NCBI GenBank assembly: GCA_001598975.1
Contig: BBXU01000559.1
Span: 1 to 64,000 of the forward strand
Source of the DNA: Parachlorella kessleri
Lineage: Eukaryota; Chlorophyta; Trebouxiophyceae; Chlorellales; Chlorellaceae
Length of the DNA: 64,000 nt
Direction of reading: 5' to 3'
The notes under the pieces: model-generated
Databases searched by the model: none
What the model saw: only the letters and a program-made list of their open reading frames with translations
What the model was told of the DNA's origin: nothing
Shown here: in pieces, positions 11,948 to 23,538 of the stretch
Numbering within the stretch: position 1 is the first letter of the stretch
How the letters are laid out: every line of letters starts with the position of its first letter
Translations under genes and position numbers: made by a program

Positions 11948-13561
11948 GTGGCTGCCCAGTGGCTCGGCTTTTGCCGGCTCAGAGAGTGGACGGAGGGTTG
12001 TGAGCGGCACGCGGTCTGGAGACCACCCGCGGACGGCTTCTGCCGGAGAGTGTATAACAATCCCGTGGGCTATTGAACTGTCTACTGTGGGGCATTGCTA
12101 ACTGGTACCAACATTCAAGAAGTGATGCTATATGAGGTAAGCCGCTGCCAGGCTCCCCGCTGCTATTTTTCCTGGGCAGCCGTATTGCTTGGTCCCCGAT
12201 GCAGCCCACTTTTACCCACAAATTTGTTTGCCTTTTCCCGCACTAGGAGTCAGCTTTCATGCAGCGTGTCTTATTGGCCGCGCCGTTTTGTGGTAGTGGC
12301 TTCCAGGCATCCTCAGAGAGGCAGCAGCACGGCTGCAAGTTTTCCATGCAGTTTGAGGTATTATATGAGGGGCTATTCAGAGGAGTGCAGGAGTGACAGG
12401 GCTATTGATAGTTGACTTATATTGAGGTCTCTTTATTTCTAGTGTATGTATGCAAACGCTGTTGAGGGGTTTGGTTGGAGGAGCGAGACAAAGGGAGTTA
12501 CTTGAATACTCCCTCCCAGCTGGTGAGGGAGTAAGTAGAATTCATTATTGGATGCCCTGCCTTTGAGAATACATCGTGCAACATCGTGCAGAAACTTTCG
12601 TGGGCACAGCGGTATTGTGAACCAAGGGTTGCTTCGGGTTGCTTAGCGGAGACTTGCTCAACTTGAAGCTAACTTTCAAAGTATTAGCGGAAGAGACAGT
12701 CCGACAAGAGTACGGATATGTTGTTGCCAACGCTCTACGGTGCATTACCTTTTTCAACTTTTTCCGGCACTGATTTCACACTCGTCGCTGCCGGGCCCAG
12801 CACTAGTGTCAGGTTCGAGATGTGTGATAATTGTCTGTGAGCCTGTATGGTCTCACAAGCCCCATGCTTGCCACACTTGTGTACTTACTGCCGGTGGTCG
12901 CCATGTTGCCCCCCTCAAAGGTCGATGGGTAGCTGTCAAGTCCTGATGCAAAGCATGGGGTGTCAGATTTAAGCACGACAAGTCAGCTTGAAGGCTAGCC
13001 TGTGACCTCACTGTCTGCTGCTTGGTGTGGTTGCAAGGGCTGTACAGCCAAAGTACTAGTATAAAATACTAGTACTTGCAGTACTGCAAGGCGTGCCAGC
13101 GGCAGCAAGATAGTTTCTGGTTGGAAAGCTCAAATGATTTTCTTTGAGACGCCTGCCCCGTGCAACTACAGTGCAAGCAGCAGGCATGAAAGCAGGCGGC
13201 AGAAGGGAATGTGCCTCCACTTCCACAACGAGTTGATGTGGAAGCATGAGACAAGGCCTGGAGTCCTTGGCGCCCTTGGATGGAGCCCTTGGCGCACTGC
13301 GCAGGATCAAGGTCAACGTAACAATCTCCCGGTTATGGAACTCCTGTTTCACCAGGTCGCATTACCTGTTGCACCATTCCAAAGAAGAGATGTGGTCACT
13401 GTCTGCGCCATGCTCTGCGCGCGCCTAGTGAGTTGGCACGGGGCATGGAAGGCAAGTCCTTTGCATGCAGCCACAACTGATGTGATAAATTGTACTTGCA
13501 CATTATGACGTGCCGCTGTCTGGCAACCTCATGGCTGCGCCCTTGATCAGCCGTTCATGGC
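11948..13561. other. Intergenic region between PP2C and PUS6 genes
   Basis: No gene seen; the open frames here have no recognisable motifs. It should contain the PP2C 3' UTR and the PUS6 promoter. The only notable structure is the A/T-rich inverted repeat at 13051-13077. Confidence 0.45.
13051..13077. repeat. Perfect A/T-rich inverted repeat, 12-bp arms, 3-nt spacer
   Basis: AAGTACTAGTAT, AAA, ATACTAGTACTT. The arms match perfectly and the centre contains TATAAAATA, which also resembles a TATA box. It is about 480 bp upstream of the PUS6 start. It may be a hairpin-forming site, an element remnant or a regulatory site. Confidence 0.7.
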
Positions 13562-16500
13562 ATGCGTTTGGCACGGACGCTAAGATGGCTGCAGTTATTG
13601 CAATACCGTCATAGTCTACGTCCCCTTTCATTAACTCCTTCTTTGCCAGCTTGGCAGCTAGCCTGCAATCAGGCCTCCATGAACTCTGCCAGCACGGAGC
13701 AATACGTGACCAAGCCGCCCTGCAACGTTACTACACCTGCAGCAGTGCAAATCCCACCCCCGGCCGACTTTTATGGGCTCGGGGCCCGGGTAGAGCACGT
13801 CCTGGCCAGCAGGGAGGACCGCCTGTCGCTCATAATAGCAGAGGCATTGCAGCTGCCGCAGGTACGTACTTGAAGGTTGTTGGGTTCGCCACGGTGTGAA
13901 AGGAGGTGTGAGTGACTGCCCTCAGCAGCATTGTGAGCCCTTCTAAGCTGTACTATACTGGGGCTGCGCTCGAGCTGTGCTGGGGCCGAGCACACAAACT
14001 GATGTTGCAGCAGCAGCTTGGGGCCCTGGATGCTGGGAGAAAGACGCCCCTCCCTGAGGGGGTGCTTATGCCGTCAATACCCACCATGGTTCCCTTGTAA
14101 CACTACCAGCCCTGGGCTGCACGGCATAACAACCAGCTTATCCCTGCTTGCATACCTGCAGTCGTTTGTGGAGGCCCTTGTGGAGTTTGGGGCGGTGTAC
14201 ACCTGCCCTGTGCCGCCCACACCCCCAGCACAGCTGGAGGCCAGCCTTCCAGCAGAGACGCAGGAGGCCATGAGGAGCACACGCGAGGCGGCGGCAGCGG
14301 CGGCGGGGGCGGCGGAGCGAGGGCGAAGAGATGTGAGCGCGGCGATGTTGCTTGAAGATTTACTGTGATAGGTCTCAACGACACTCTCGCAAGAACAGAA
14401 GGGCAAAGCAGAGGTGGGCCAGTGGCACTGCTTTGCCCTTTGCGCTGCAAGCTCTGAGTGGGTTTTCATGCCCTTCCCTGGTCGTTCTTGCTGTAGCCAT
14501 TGCTGTGGACGCCTCAGAGGGTGTGTGAAGACGTGACGGTGCCTCGCTACGCATACATCCGCGTCCATGTCCACCCCAAGCGCTTCCCTGCGGCCTATGT
14601 TGTACGGTGGGAGGTAGGTAGCTTCTACCTGCACTGCCCTGACCTTCTTGCACCTGCAAGGACTTTTTGAGGAGCAGCTTGTGGACATGCTTGCAACTTG
14701 TAGCAGCAGTGTAGGCAGGAGCCGCAATGCCTGTCACAGTTATCATTGCTTCCACTACATGGTAGCCATCCCCACCCCATTTCTCAGCTGAGCGTGTGCA
14801 TGCAGGAGCGGATTCTGGCCGACCTGCCGGAATGCGTGGTCCTCAACAAGCCCCCCGGGGTGCCCGTGGCCCCCACGGTGGATAACATGTTGGAATGCTG
14901 TCCTACCCTCGCTGCTCGGGTGGGCATGCGCCTCTCTCGAGGCTTGGCTGTATTGCTGCTGAGTCCTGTGGAGAGAGAAGTGTGTCGAATAGGGCGACCA
15001 GGGCAAGTGACTATTGGGAGGGGCTTGGGCATGACATTTCACCACTTGGGGAAATGCCTGCCTGCTGGGAGTTAGAAGGCCGCGCCCACCTGCCTCCTTG
15101 TCATATGTTGTAGCTACTTTGCTGCTCCTTCAGCACTGCTGGTTCAAGTCTGAAACCTTTCCGACAGGCAATCATAACCACTCTTGCACCGTTTGCGTGT
15201 GCTTTCTAACAGGCTGTGGGCCACCCCAGACCACTGCTGATTACCCACCGGCTGGACCAGGCCACAGAAGGGGTGGTGGTGCTGGGGAAGACACCAGAGT
15301 TTGTGTCCCGCTTCAACGCCCTGATTAGCCGGGGCGACAACAGCCTTCGGAAGTTCTACCACACACTAACAGCTGCCCCGCCGCCTCAAGGTGCGCCTGT
15401 TGCTGCTCCAAGTCAGCCCATTTCTGTTGCTGGACGTGCTTGGCAACGCGCTGCTGCGTGGCACCGCTGCATGCCGGGTTTTGATGATGGCAAGCCTGTT
15501 CGTCCAAATGGCAGTCCTGGGGCATGGGCGCACCTTGGCTTTCTGTTGGCAGATGGTGGTCAAGGTCAGACACCTGCTGGGGCCGCTGCGGCTGCAGGGC
15601 CCTTGGTTCACTACCTCAGCGTATCAAAGCGCCAGCCGGGGCTGCCCTCCCACACCATCGCGCACGAGGAGCAGCAGCCGGGCAGCGCGCGCTGTGAGCT
15701 CCGCGTGCTGCAAGTGCGGGAGGTGCAGCTTACTGGCACGGCGGCACAGCGGTGGGGCGCGTCGGCATATGAGGGCCTCCTTGAGCTTATCACTGGGAAG
15801 ACACATCAGGTAGGACTGTTGGCTGGGGCTGCGGCGGGTGACACTCAGCAATGGGGTCGGTGTACCTGATTGCTGAGAAACGAGGCTAGCCTGGATATCC
15901 GACCCACACAGGGCGCGCAAGTGTATCAAGCGGTGCATGGCAGGGAGCGAACACGGAAGGTCCAGGCCATGGTGTCAGAGGCTGAGGGGTTAATAGCAAC
16001 ACACTGCTTGGCTCTGACTACAAGGCACACCCCGCATGGCCCCGTCTTTGGCAGGAGATGTTGCGCTGCAAGCTGAGGCTGCCTGATAGCGCTCCTGGGT
16101 GCTGGGACGCCATGCCCATTCGGACAAGCAACTGACAGGGCTCCTCAACACTGTTGGTGGCCGACGCACCCTGGGCATGCGCACCCAAAGCTTTTGTGGC
16201 GGCGTGCGTTGGCAGCTTGTCGAAGGACTGGTGCCTCCGCTGTGGCTGCTGTGGCTGCAGATTCGGGCCCAGCTGTCAGCGGTGGGCTGCCCCCTGATGG
16301 GGGATGAGCTCTACAGGCCGCTGGCCTCTGCACAGCTGCGCCAGGTATGAGCCCATACCTTGGCTCGCGATTTATAGAGGCGATCCACTGGTGCTGGGGT
16401 GGGGGGTGGCTGGGGCCTGACTGTCACAGGGCCCTTCCCTGCACGTCGCCTCCACCTCTCGGTTGGCAAGTCAGCTCCTTGCCACCACTTCCTACACACG

Positions 16501-16848
16501 CAGAATCCCCCTCCGCCGTCCTGTCGTCGCCTGCACCCCCCCTTAGATACACATCAGCCCCTTTACGCATATCCCGCTAGGTCCTCCGCCTGGCCTGAAG
16601 CGCCCAGGTTGCCCGTGCACCATGGCACCGCCGCCCGCCACCCCTTGCAGAGGCTGTATGACAACGACCCCGCTCTGGAGGTGGTGGATGCCCAGGGGCG
16701 CCGGCTCCTGAATGAGCCGGTAGGCGCCATCGGGTTGCAGGCCTGCCGCCTGGTGGTGGGCGATGGCGCCTGCATGGGGCTGGAGGCTGGGGTCGCGGCA
16801 GAGTTTGAGGCGGGGGCGCCTTGGTGGCGGGCTGGGGACCTTTTATGA
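13562..16848 (+). CDS. RluA-type RNA pseudouridine synthase, plant PUS6-like
   Basis: Predicted enzyme turning uridine into pseudouridine in RNA; plant relatives are annotated as chloroplast RNA pseudouridine synthase 6. Exons: 13562-13861, 14162-14332, 14518-14613, 14806-14919, 15213-15390, 15598-15809, 16261-16344, 16651-16848 (TGA), total 450 residues with all phases consistent. Diagnostic segments are YAYIRVHVHPKRFP, ECVVLNKPPGVPVAPT, LLITHRLDQATEGVVVLGKT (HRLD has the catalytic aspartate), LLELITGKTHQ, then IRAQLSAVGCPLMGDELY and, near the end, GIGLQACRL-like AIGLQACRLVVG and a closing APWWR. Plant PUS6 proteins I recall have HQID at the catalytic site, whereas this copy keeps the more usual HRLD. 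The first 40 residues are basic/Ser-rich and could be an organelle transit peptide; a second in-frame ATG is at 13679. Confidence 0.9.
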
Positions 16849-16907
16849 ATGGAACGGCGGGGCTTGCTGAGAAGGCGGGCTAGCTGGGAGCATGGTCGAA
16901 TGGGTGT

Positions 16908-16912
16908 TGTAA
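16908..16912 (+). terminator. TGTAA polyadenylation element of PUS6 gene
   Basis: TGTAA lies about 60 bp after the PUS6 stop codon and fits the green-algal polyadenylation element. The position would give a rather short 3' UTR. Confidence 0.35.
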
Positions 16913-18193
16913 AACGACCCAAGCTTGTGTTGGACAATTGGTTTTCAGCATGGGATGGCGTGCTGGATTTGTGGGGCAGGCTGAGTAAGCCACTTGTTGA
17001 TGGCGGCACGCTGTGGGTTCTGCTATTCGTGTACACTGGGTCTGACAAGTCGCCGTGGCAAGGATGCCACTTGGGCAAGCTTGGGTGCCACCGTGTGAGC
17101 TGGGTAGCTCTGGGGAGTGGGTGAATGAAGCAAGGCTGGCTTGCTGCAGGTCGGGTGTTGTATGGTGTTGTAGGACTGACTGCACAGGGGGTGCCTGTGG
17201 GGTGAAGCGAGAGTGACAAGCCGGGAAAGGGTGTGTGTTTGGTTGGTAGGGCTGCTTGACATACTGGACGGTAAGAGGGAGCATGCAGATGCTGTTTTTT
17301 TGGGGCTCCGTGCCCCGCCTCATTACTCATTCGCTCCATTTTGAACCAACGCTGACAATGTGTCTGCAGCATCATGCACTGGGGCGTGCTGCTCAGAGAG
17401 TATGAATCGTGACCCCATGAGTAACTACATCACAAGATGAGCCATGCATACCATGCCTATCAGTCATGCATGAGGGAACAGTCAGAGCCTCCACGCTGTA
17501 AAGTGGCACATAGAAGAAAACCTGCCCCGCACCTGCCTACTAAGCAAGATGACTGCGCAGCACTTGTCCGAAAACCTCATCCGCCCACACTGAGGCACTC
17601 TTAGAGCATGCCGGTTCTATTTTTGCATTTCACCCCTGTCAACTAGCACCTCCCCTATCCCAATGCTCCCACTACCTGCCGTCATCATCAGATGGCCTCT
17701 GAGCCTCGCAAAAAGGGCAAAAACAAATTAAAAACGCTGGCGGGGCAGCAGAGAAGGTGGAAAAGCCGACAAACATGGGCCCAAAAATCCCCAGGTGACG
17801 ATGTCTAGGCTGCCCACTGAGAGGCACCACTTGCCGTGTCAGACTGTGTGGCGAGGTCAAGGGATGGTTGCGCTCTCGAAACATATGTATACTACAAGCG
17901 GCATATAAGACACAAAGGCACACTAGGCCGAGGCATATGTGGGACCGTCAGTTCACACAGGATGTAGGGGTTAGAGTGGGCTGCACGCACCCTCCCAAAA
18001 CCTAAGCCAACTCCCAAGTCCCTGACGGGCTGCCTGCTCCTCAACAGCTGCAACCACAGCCTCCCTCACTCCCTTTCAATCGTTCAATAACACCTCAACA
18101 GCTGCACCAGATCCTCATACGTTTCCAACTGCTTAAGGGCAGGCTTGCTCGCCGCCTGGGACCACCCTACCTCGCTTCAGCGCTCATCGCTCA
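16913..18193. other. Convergent 3' intergenic region (PUS6 / SBP)
   Basis: Between two converging genes. Open frames on the minus strand (for example about 16560-17375) have no family motif and look like chance readings. The interval probably holds the 3' UTR of the SBP gene. Confidence 0.45.
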
Positions 18194-21100
18194 TCATCTG
18201 GAGGCGGCCGCCAGGCCTGCCGACCCCTGCGAGACGCTCGTCCCGCTTCCCCCACTTGCTTCCGGCTGCACCTTGGCCCCCCAATACCCCAACGACGGCT
18301 CAGGGGCGGGCGCGGCAAGAGGCTGCTGCTGCTGTAGCTGCTGGGGCACCCAGCCAGCAGCCAGAGTGGGAGCAGCCGCTGGCTGCCCTCCCGGCACCAG
18401 CCCCGGGCGGCCAGCCACTCCGCTGAACCCACCAACCGCAGCCGGCTGCTGGTGCTGCGGCGGTTGCAGCTGCGGCTGCCAGGCAGTCGGCTGCTGCTGG
18501 GCCTGCTGAAACGCCAGCAGTGGCTGAGGCGGGCCCAGCCCCGCTGACTGTGCGCTTGGGGCTGCCACCCCCCCCTGGCCGCCTGGCGATGGTGGCAATG
18601 CCGGCGATAATGTTGGCATGCCAAACAGGTGGGCAGGACCGGGTGAAGGGGGTGCTGCAGGCTGCACCCCGGGAGACACACCGCCCAGCCATTGCTGCCA
18701 GGCAGCAGCATTACGACCCTGCTGAGGCTGCTGCGCGTGATGCGGTTGCTGCGCTTGCTGTTGCTGCTGCGCCTGCTGCGGTTGCTGCCACTGCTGTTGC
18801 TGCTGCGCCTGCTGCGGTTGCTGCCACTGCTGCTGCTGCTGCCCCTGCTGCCGCTCCAGGAGCACGGCCTGCTGAGCAGCCTGCGTCTGCTGCGGCGCCT
18901 GCTGTGGCTGCGGCGGCTGCGCTGCCAGGGGCGCGCGCGCAGCAGCTGACATGGCAATGAACGGTGATTGCGGGGGAGGCCTCGCTGGTTGCAGGGTCGG
19001 GGCTTGTCCCTGGCTAAGCCCTGGCTGGCCCACGGCGCGGGCCGCAGCTGACAAGTCAAAGAAGGGCGAGTGGGGGGTCGGCCGCGGCTGCTGCTGCTGC
19101 TGGAGTGGACCTTGCCCCGGCCCCGCGGCCAAGAGGGGGAGGGGGCGGGCTGGGCCGGATGGGCCGCCAGCAGGGGCGCTGTGTGCGCTGTGTGGAGCAT
19201 GTTGGTGACAGAGGGGAAGCCCTCTGTGCCGGCTGGAGATGCAGGCACCACCGGGCCCAGGAACTGGGTTGGGCCAGTGGCCGCAGCGGCTGCCTGCCCC
19301 TGATGCTGCTGCCCACGAGCCGCAGGGCCTGGTGCAGAGTACTGCACGGCGGCGGGGAAGCCTACCTGTGAGTGTGCCTGCTGCCCACTACCGGTGCTGG
19401 TCGGTGCTTGTGCGGGGACGCCCCCAGAGGGCTTGAGGAAGCTGACGCTTGTGAGGGCGGCTTCCTGGCCCTCCTGCTGCGCCCGCTGCGCTGCCCCGCG
19501 CAGCGTGGCCAGCGACGGGGGCTGCAGGGATCGCTGCTGAAGCAGCTGCTCGATCTCTGCCCGGTGGCTCTCCCAGAACTGCACTGGGTATCAAGGGGCA
19601 GGAAGGGCCATCATACCAAGGGCTATCCAAGTCTCTTTCCATATGGCTGCGCAGCATAGGCCAGCGAACAGTTGAGAGAGGGCAACTGGCTGCACTACAC
19701 AGGTTCTGCTGATCCTCCAGCACGCTTCGCTATCCCAAGCCGCAACTCTGTCCTGTTGACCGCGAGTCTGCCAGAGCCGCGGCGTTGCACCGGTGCAGCC
19801 ACATACCGGCTAGCCTGCGGACACCTCTGCGAGTCCTCGCCAAAGTTCCTGGCTCACCTGTGGCGTGATGGTGTCCACCGGTGGCAGCTGCTCCTCTCCA
19901 CCCGCAAAGCTTGGCAGCCTGCAGTAACCACAAAGCCCCTGCTCGTGCCATTACCAAGGGGGCACAAAGGAGGGCTTGCCTGCACTGGGCGCTGCCCGCG
20001 TTTCGCATGCAAACCCTCCCGGCGGCAAAGCAGCGGACAACTAGGACGTCGCTGCCGTCCCATCGCCGCGCGCCACACCAGGCAAACGCACGCCTGCCCA
20101 GCCTCGTGCTGGCACGTGACCCTTTCCTGGAGCAGGCGCACGCAGCGCACGGCGGCCGGGCCCCACACGGGACACCAGGCAGCAGGCTTGCAAGGCCTCC
20201 ACATGCAGCACTGCTCCTCCCTCCCTCCCTTCACGCCTGTCCCCCGCGCTTTGATCGGCTCACCACGCCAGCATCTCCTGGAGGTCCACGCTGTTCATCT
20301 TGACCGACAGGTTCCCCAGGTCCCCCATGCGCAGGCTCATGAGCACGGACGGCAGCCCCGCCGCCTCCATGCCCTTCAAGTCCATGCTGCGCAGGTCCAC
20401 GCTACGCATGCCTCCTGCCCCCAGCAGCTCCAGGGAGCCCAGGCCCGCCATGGGCTCGTCCCGCAGCTCCAGGCTGCTGAGAGCCATGGAAATGTCGTGC
20501 TCAAGCGGCCGGTCCGACGCCTGTTGCTGCTGCTCCTGCTGCTGCTGCTGCTGCTGCTGCTGTGCCTGATCTTGTTGCTGCCCTGGCTGCTGATGCCACG
20601 GTTGCTGGTAGGGCTGCTGCTGGCCTGCCAAGGCCGGCTGGTGCTTCTGCTGGGGCTGGGCCTGCTGGAAGGGCTGGGCATGGTATTGCTGCTGCTGCTG
20701 CTGCTGGTGGTGGTGAAAGTCCCCACGCCCCGGCAGCAGCAGCATCTCTGGCCCCGCACCTCCCCCCGGGCCCCCTAGCGGGGTCAGCATTGGCACCGAG
20801 CTAGGAGTTCCAGCGACTTCGGAACCTGCTGACACCCTCGGACCAGAGTAAGCCCGGTCGCTGCTGCTGGCGCGGCCGGCGCTGCCCGCGGCACTGCCAA
20901 GGGTCCCGGGGCTGCCCGACTCCTGCTGCTGAGCTGGCTGCTGCTGCTGCTGCTGCTGCGCAGCGTGCGGCAGCTGCAGCGGCACCAGCGGCTGGTAGGG
21001 CTGCTGCGTTGGCACAAACTGGAAGGGCATGGGCTCCTGCCCCTGGCCCACGCCCGGCTGCCATGGGTGCGCTTGACCTGGGAGAGACAGCGGGAAAGCT

Positions 21101-22928
21101 CAAGTCAACTTGCCGCACAGCAGTTTGTGTTATGTCGCCCTCGTTGTGGGTTGTTAGAAAGACTGGGAGGGCCATACCAGCTTCATAGAACTGCAACTAG
21201 CCAATGCTGATATGGCTAGCAGATGCCCACACCACATCCCTCAACAGACTTTCAGCCTCTCTCACTTGTGCGGCGTTGCCCACACCTGCTCCTAGCCAAC
21301 CCGGCCGCAACCTAACCCACAGCTCTCACCAAATGTCGGCCCGTAGGTCTGCGCCAGCCTGAAGAGGTCGGCCAAGAAGCTGCCTGGCACTTCATAGACT
21401 GCCTCAGGGGGCGGGCTCGCATGAGCAGTTGCTGCGGTATGCCCAGCCAGCTCTGCAGCAACAGGCAAGATATCAGAACACGATAGCACTACCACTTAAC
21501 ATACTTGCCGTGGCGCCGGAGTGAATGCAAGAAGGACTCTGAGCCAGGGTTGCAAGCCTTCACGCCTCAGGAATGCACCACTGAAGAAGGGGGCCGCTAC
21601 CGCCGTGCACCCAAGGGTGCCGCTCAAACAGTTGGCTGATGTCCGTACGCCTAGCACAGCTCCCGGCAGCAGCCATGACAACTGACAACAGCGCACCCTC
21701 ACCCGCAATTGCGAGCGTTTAACCATGCTGGCTCACCTGCTGCAAGGTCAAACCCTGGGTGGGCGCCCAGCATGCCCGCCTGCAGCGCCGCGGCGCTCTC
21801 GCCATGCCCGCTCCGCTCGCTGCTGCGCCGCTCAAACTCGTCATCCAGCTGAAACCCAAGGGCAGCCCCTGGCAGGCCCCGGCCAGCTGCGCCAACGCCA
21901 CCAAAGCCGCTGCCGTCAGCCAGCCCCCCGGCTGGCTCGCCGCCGTCAGAGCTGCCAGCATCCTGGGCGGCGGCGGCCGCGGCTGCTGCCTGGGCTTCCG
22001 ACTTGCGCTTGCGCCTCCTCGCGTTGCTGCAGGCCAGCAGCAAGGTGCAGCTTGTTACCACCCGCCACACGCTGCAGCTGCCAAGGCTTTGCAGGCTTGG
22101 GGACAGCTCGGTAGGGGAAGTGCCCGGAGTGCGCACCAAGCTTTCCAAAAGCGGTAAGGGGGTGGTAGGAAAGAGACATTAGAGTAAGCAAGCACGAGGG
22201 CAGGCTTCCAGCCATCCTGTGAGCAGTCTGTTGACTCACTGGTCGGACAGCGCCTTGCGGCAGGACTTGCGGTCCTGGTCGAAATGATCCAGCTCATGGA
22301 AGCGCTTGCACAGCATGCAAAACCTGCGAGGGTTGGCAAAAGAGCCTTGAGTACTATGAACCAGCAGCTGCAAGGAGGCACGGCGGCTTCCAGCCACCAG
22401 CAGAGCACTGCTCAAGCCTGGGGATGGGTGCGGGCTGGCGAGGGAGCCTTGGGATCCTGCCAAAGTAGCAGCTGCAAGGAGGCACTGCGGCTCCTGAGCC
22501 ACCAGGAGAGTACTGCTCGTGACAAGCGTGGCGGGGACGGATGTCCTAAGGCGTCCAAAGCCACTTGCTTCCTGAGCACTAGTCCCATCCCAACCTCTTG
22601 TCCCGCACCTTGAGCGCTTGCCCCCACCCATTATCACAATAGGCTGCTTCATATGTGTGGCGCACACGCGGCACCTCTGCAGACAGCACAACTGCAAGCT
22701 CAGAAGCAGAAGTGAAAGTGCTAGAAGCAAGCCACCACTAGCTACAGTCCCAGCTGCTGACAAGTGTGACCAGCCACGCTGAGGGCGCACAGCGGTAGAT
22801 CAAAGCAACAGCACGTTGTTGACGGGCAGCAAGACACCAAAACACGAGAGCATACGCTTCACCTTCAGGAAAGGTTTATCATGTGGGATCGCCTCGTGGC
22901 ACCCCGGGACCTGACAGACCACCTCCAT
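18194..22928 (-). CDS. SBP-box transcription factor with N-terminal zinc-finger domain
   Basis: Plant/algal-specific DNA-binding regulator. Exons (minus): 22928-22863, 22676-22609, 22323-22240, 22026-21737, 21452-21330, 21077-20264, 19918-19858, 19578-18194; about 960 residues. The SBP domain begins at residue 5 and is spread over four exons: MEVVCQVPGCHEAIPHDK, RCRVCATHMKQPIVIMGG, RFCMLCKRFHELDHFDQD, then RKSCRKALSDHNARRRKRK. Both cysteine-rich zinc sites, RFHxLxxFD and the basic nuclear-localisation stretch are intact. The rest is Gln/Pro/Ala-rich with one structured-looking segment (FWESHRAEIEQLLQQ). The 3' part contains two similar short blocks, HSPFFDLSAAARA and QSPFIAMSAAARA. The reading frame shifts by one base near 19129-19147 within the last exon, in a C-rich stretch, and the exon length is one short of a multiple of three. 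This could be an assembly error or an unrecognised splice. Confidence 0.85.
18722..18850. repeat. CTG/CAG-type repeat coding for Gln in SBP gene
   Basis: Two near-identical copies of a unit starting GCGCCTGCTGCGGTTGCTGC, with further CTG runs around them. On the coding (minus) strand this gives Gln/Ala-rich WQQPQQAQQQQQ-type repeats. Such runs are common in chlorophycean regulatory proteins and tend to vary in length. Confidence 0.7.
20519..20573. repeat. CTG microsatellite coding for polyglutamine in SBP gene
   Basis: Nearly pure CTG units on the plus strand encode a Gln run on the minus strand within exon 6 of the SBP gene. A second similar run is at about 20939-20961. Confidence 0.7.
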
Positions 22929-23538
22929 GAAGACAATCCTTGACAATTGTCGTCAAACACAAATTCGGTGTCAGGCTGTGCTTCAAGGAGCGTTTCTTTG
23001 TGGGGTCTACCAAGTTGTCCCCACTGCCCTTGGTCCTCCCATGAAATCAACTTAAAACACGCCAAGTTCCAAGTTTGTTGCCCTCGGCTTTATCGAAACA
23101 AAGCCTTGCTTGGGCAGGTGCAGTACCTGTTTCGGCAGTACAGTGTGTGAGTACACTCATGGCAGGGTGGGGCCCGTAGGGGTCGTGGCCATCACGGCAA
23201 GATCCATATTGAGTACGACTGGTTGTTAGCACAGCCTCGTGTTGTTTTTTCCGCCAGACGTCCACAGGTGGTCGTACTGAACTTCACTCTGCTGATCACT
23301 GCCCTCTTCAGCCTGCGGTCGGACAGCGTAGGCGAAGTTCTGCGAGCCGTGTGCCGAACGGGTATCTGTAGACGCCAGAAGGTGGTGGTGGAGTCAACAC
23401 AGCAGGAGCATGAAGGTGGGCAGGCTGCCAGACAAGGCCCCCTTGCAAGCGCTTTCCGAACACTTTTTTCTAGAGCGAGAGGGCTCCAAACGAGGGACGG
23501 CTATTTAAAGGCTCGCTGAGCACCAGGTCAAAGGCTGT
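22929..23538. other. Upstream region of SBP gene and of the small Cys-rich gene
   Basis: No coding region supported. It should contain the SBP promoter and 5' UTR (minus) and the promoter of the small plus-strand gene, including a TATTTAAAG box at 23502. Confidence 0.4.
23502..23510 (+). promoter_or_regulatory. TATA-like box upstream of small Cys-rich gene
   Basis: TATTTAAAG lies 29 bp before the proposed ATG at 23539. If it is the TATA box, transcription would start very close to that ATG, which would leave almost no 5' UTR. The match is suggestive only. Confidence 0.3.

Noticed and set aside
16563..17375. Minus-strand open frame of 270 codons beyond the PUS6 gene
   Set aside because: Pro/Thr/His-rich chance composition, no start context or motif; overlaps the last PUS6 exon.
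18184..19584. Treating the Gln-rich region as a separate gene or as an NF-YC subunit
   Set aside because: The FWESHRAEIEQ segment resembles NF-YC superficially, but no histone fold is present and splicing from exons 6 and 7 of the SBP gene joins this region in phase.
20260..20264. TGA at 20260 as the end of the SBP protein
   Set aside because: A strong gtgagc donor lies 2 nt before it, and splicing to 19918 continues a sensible frame.
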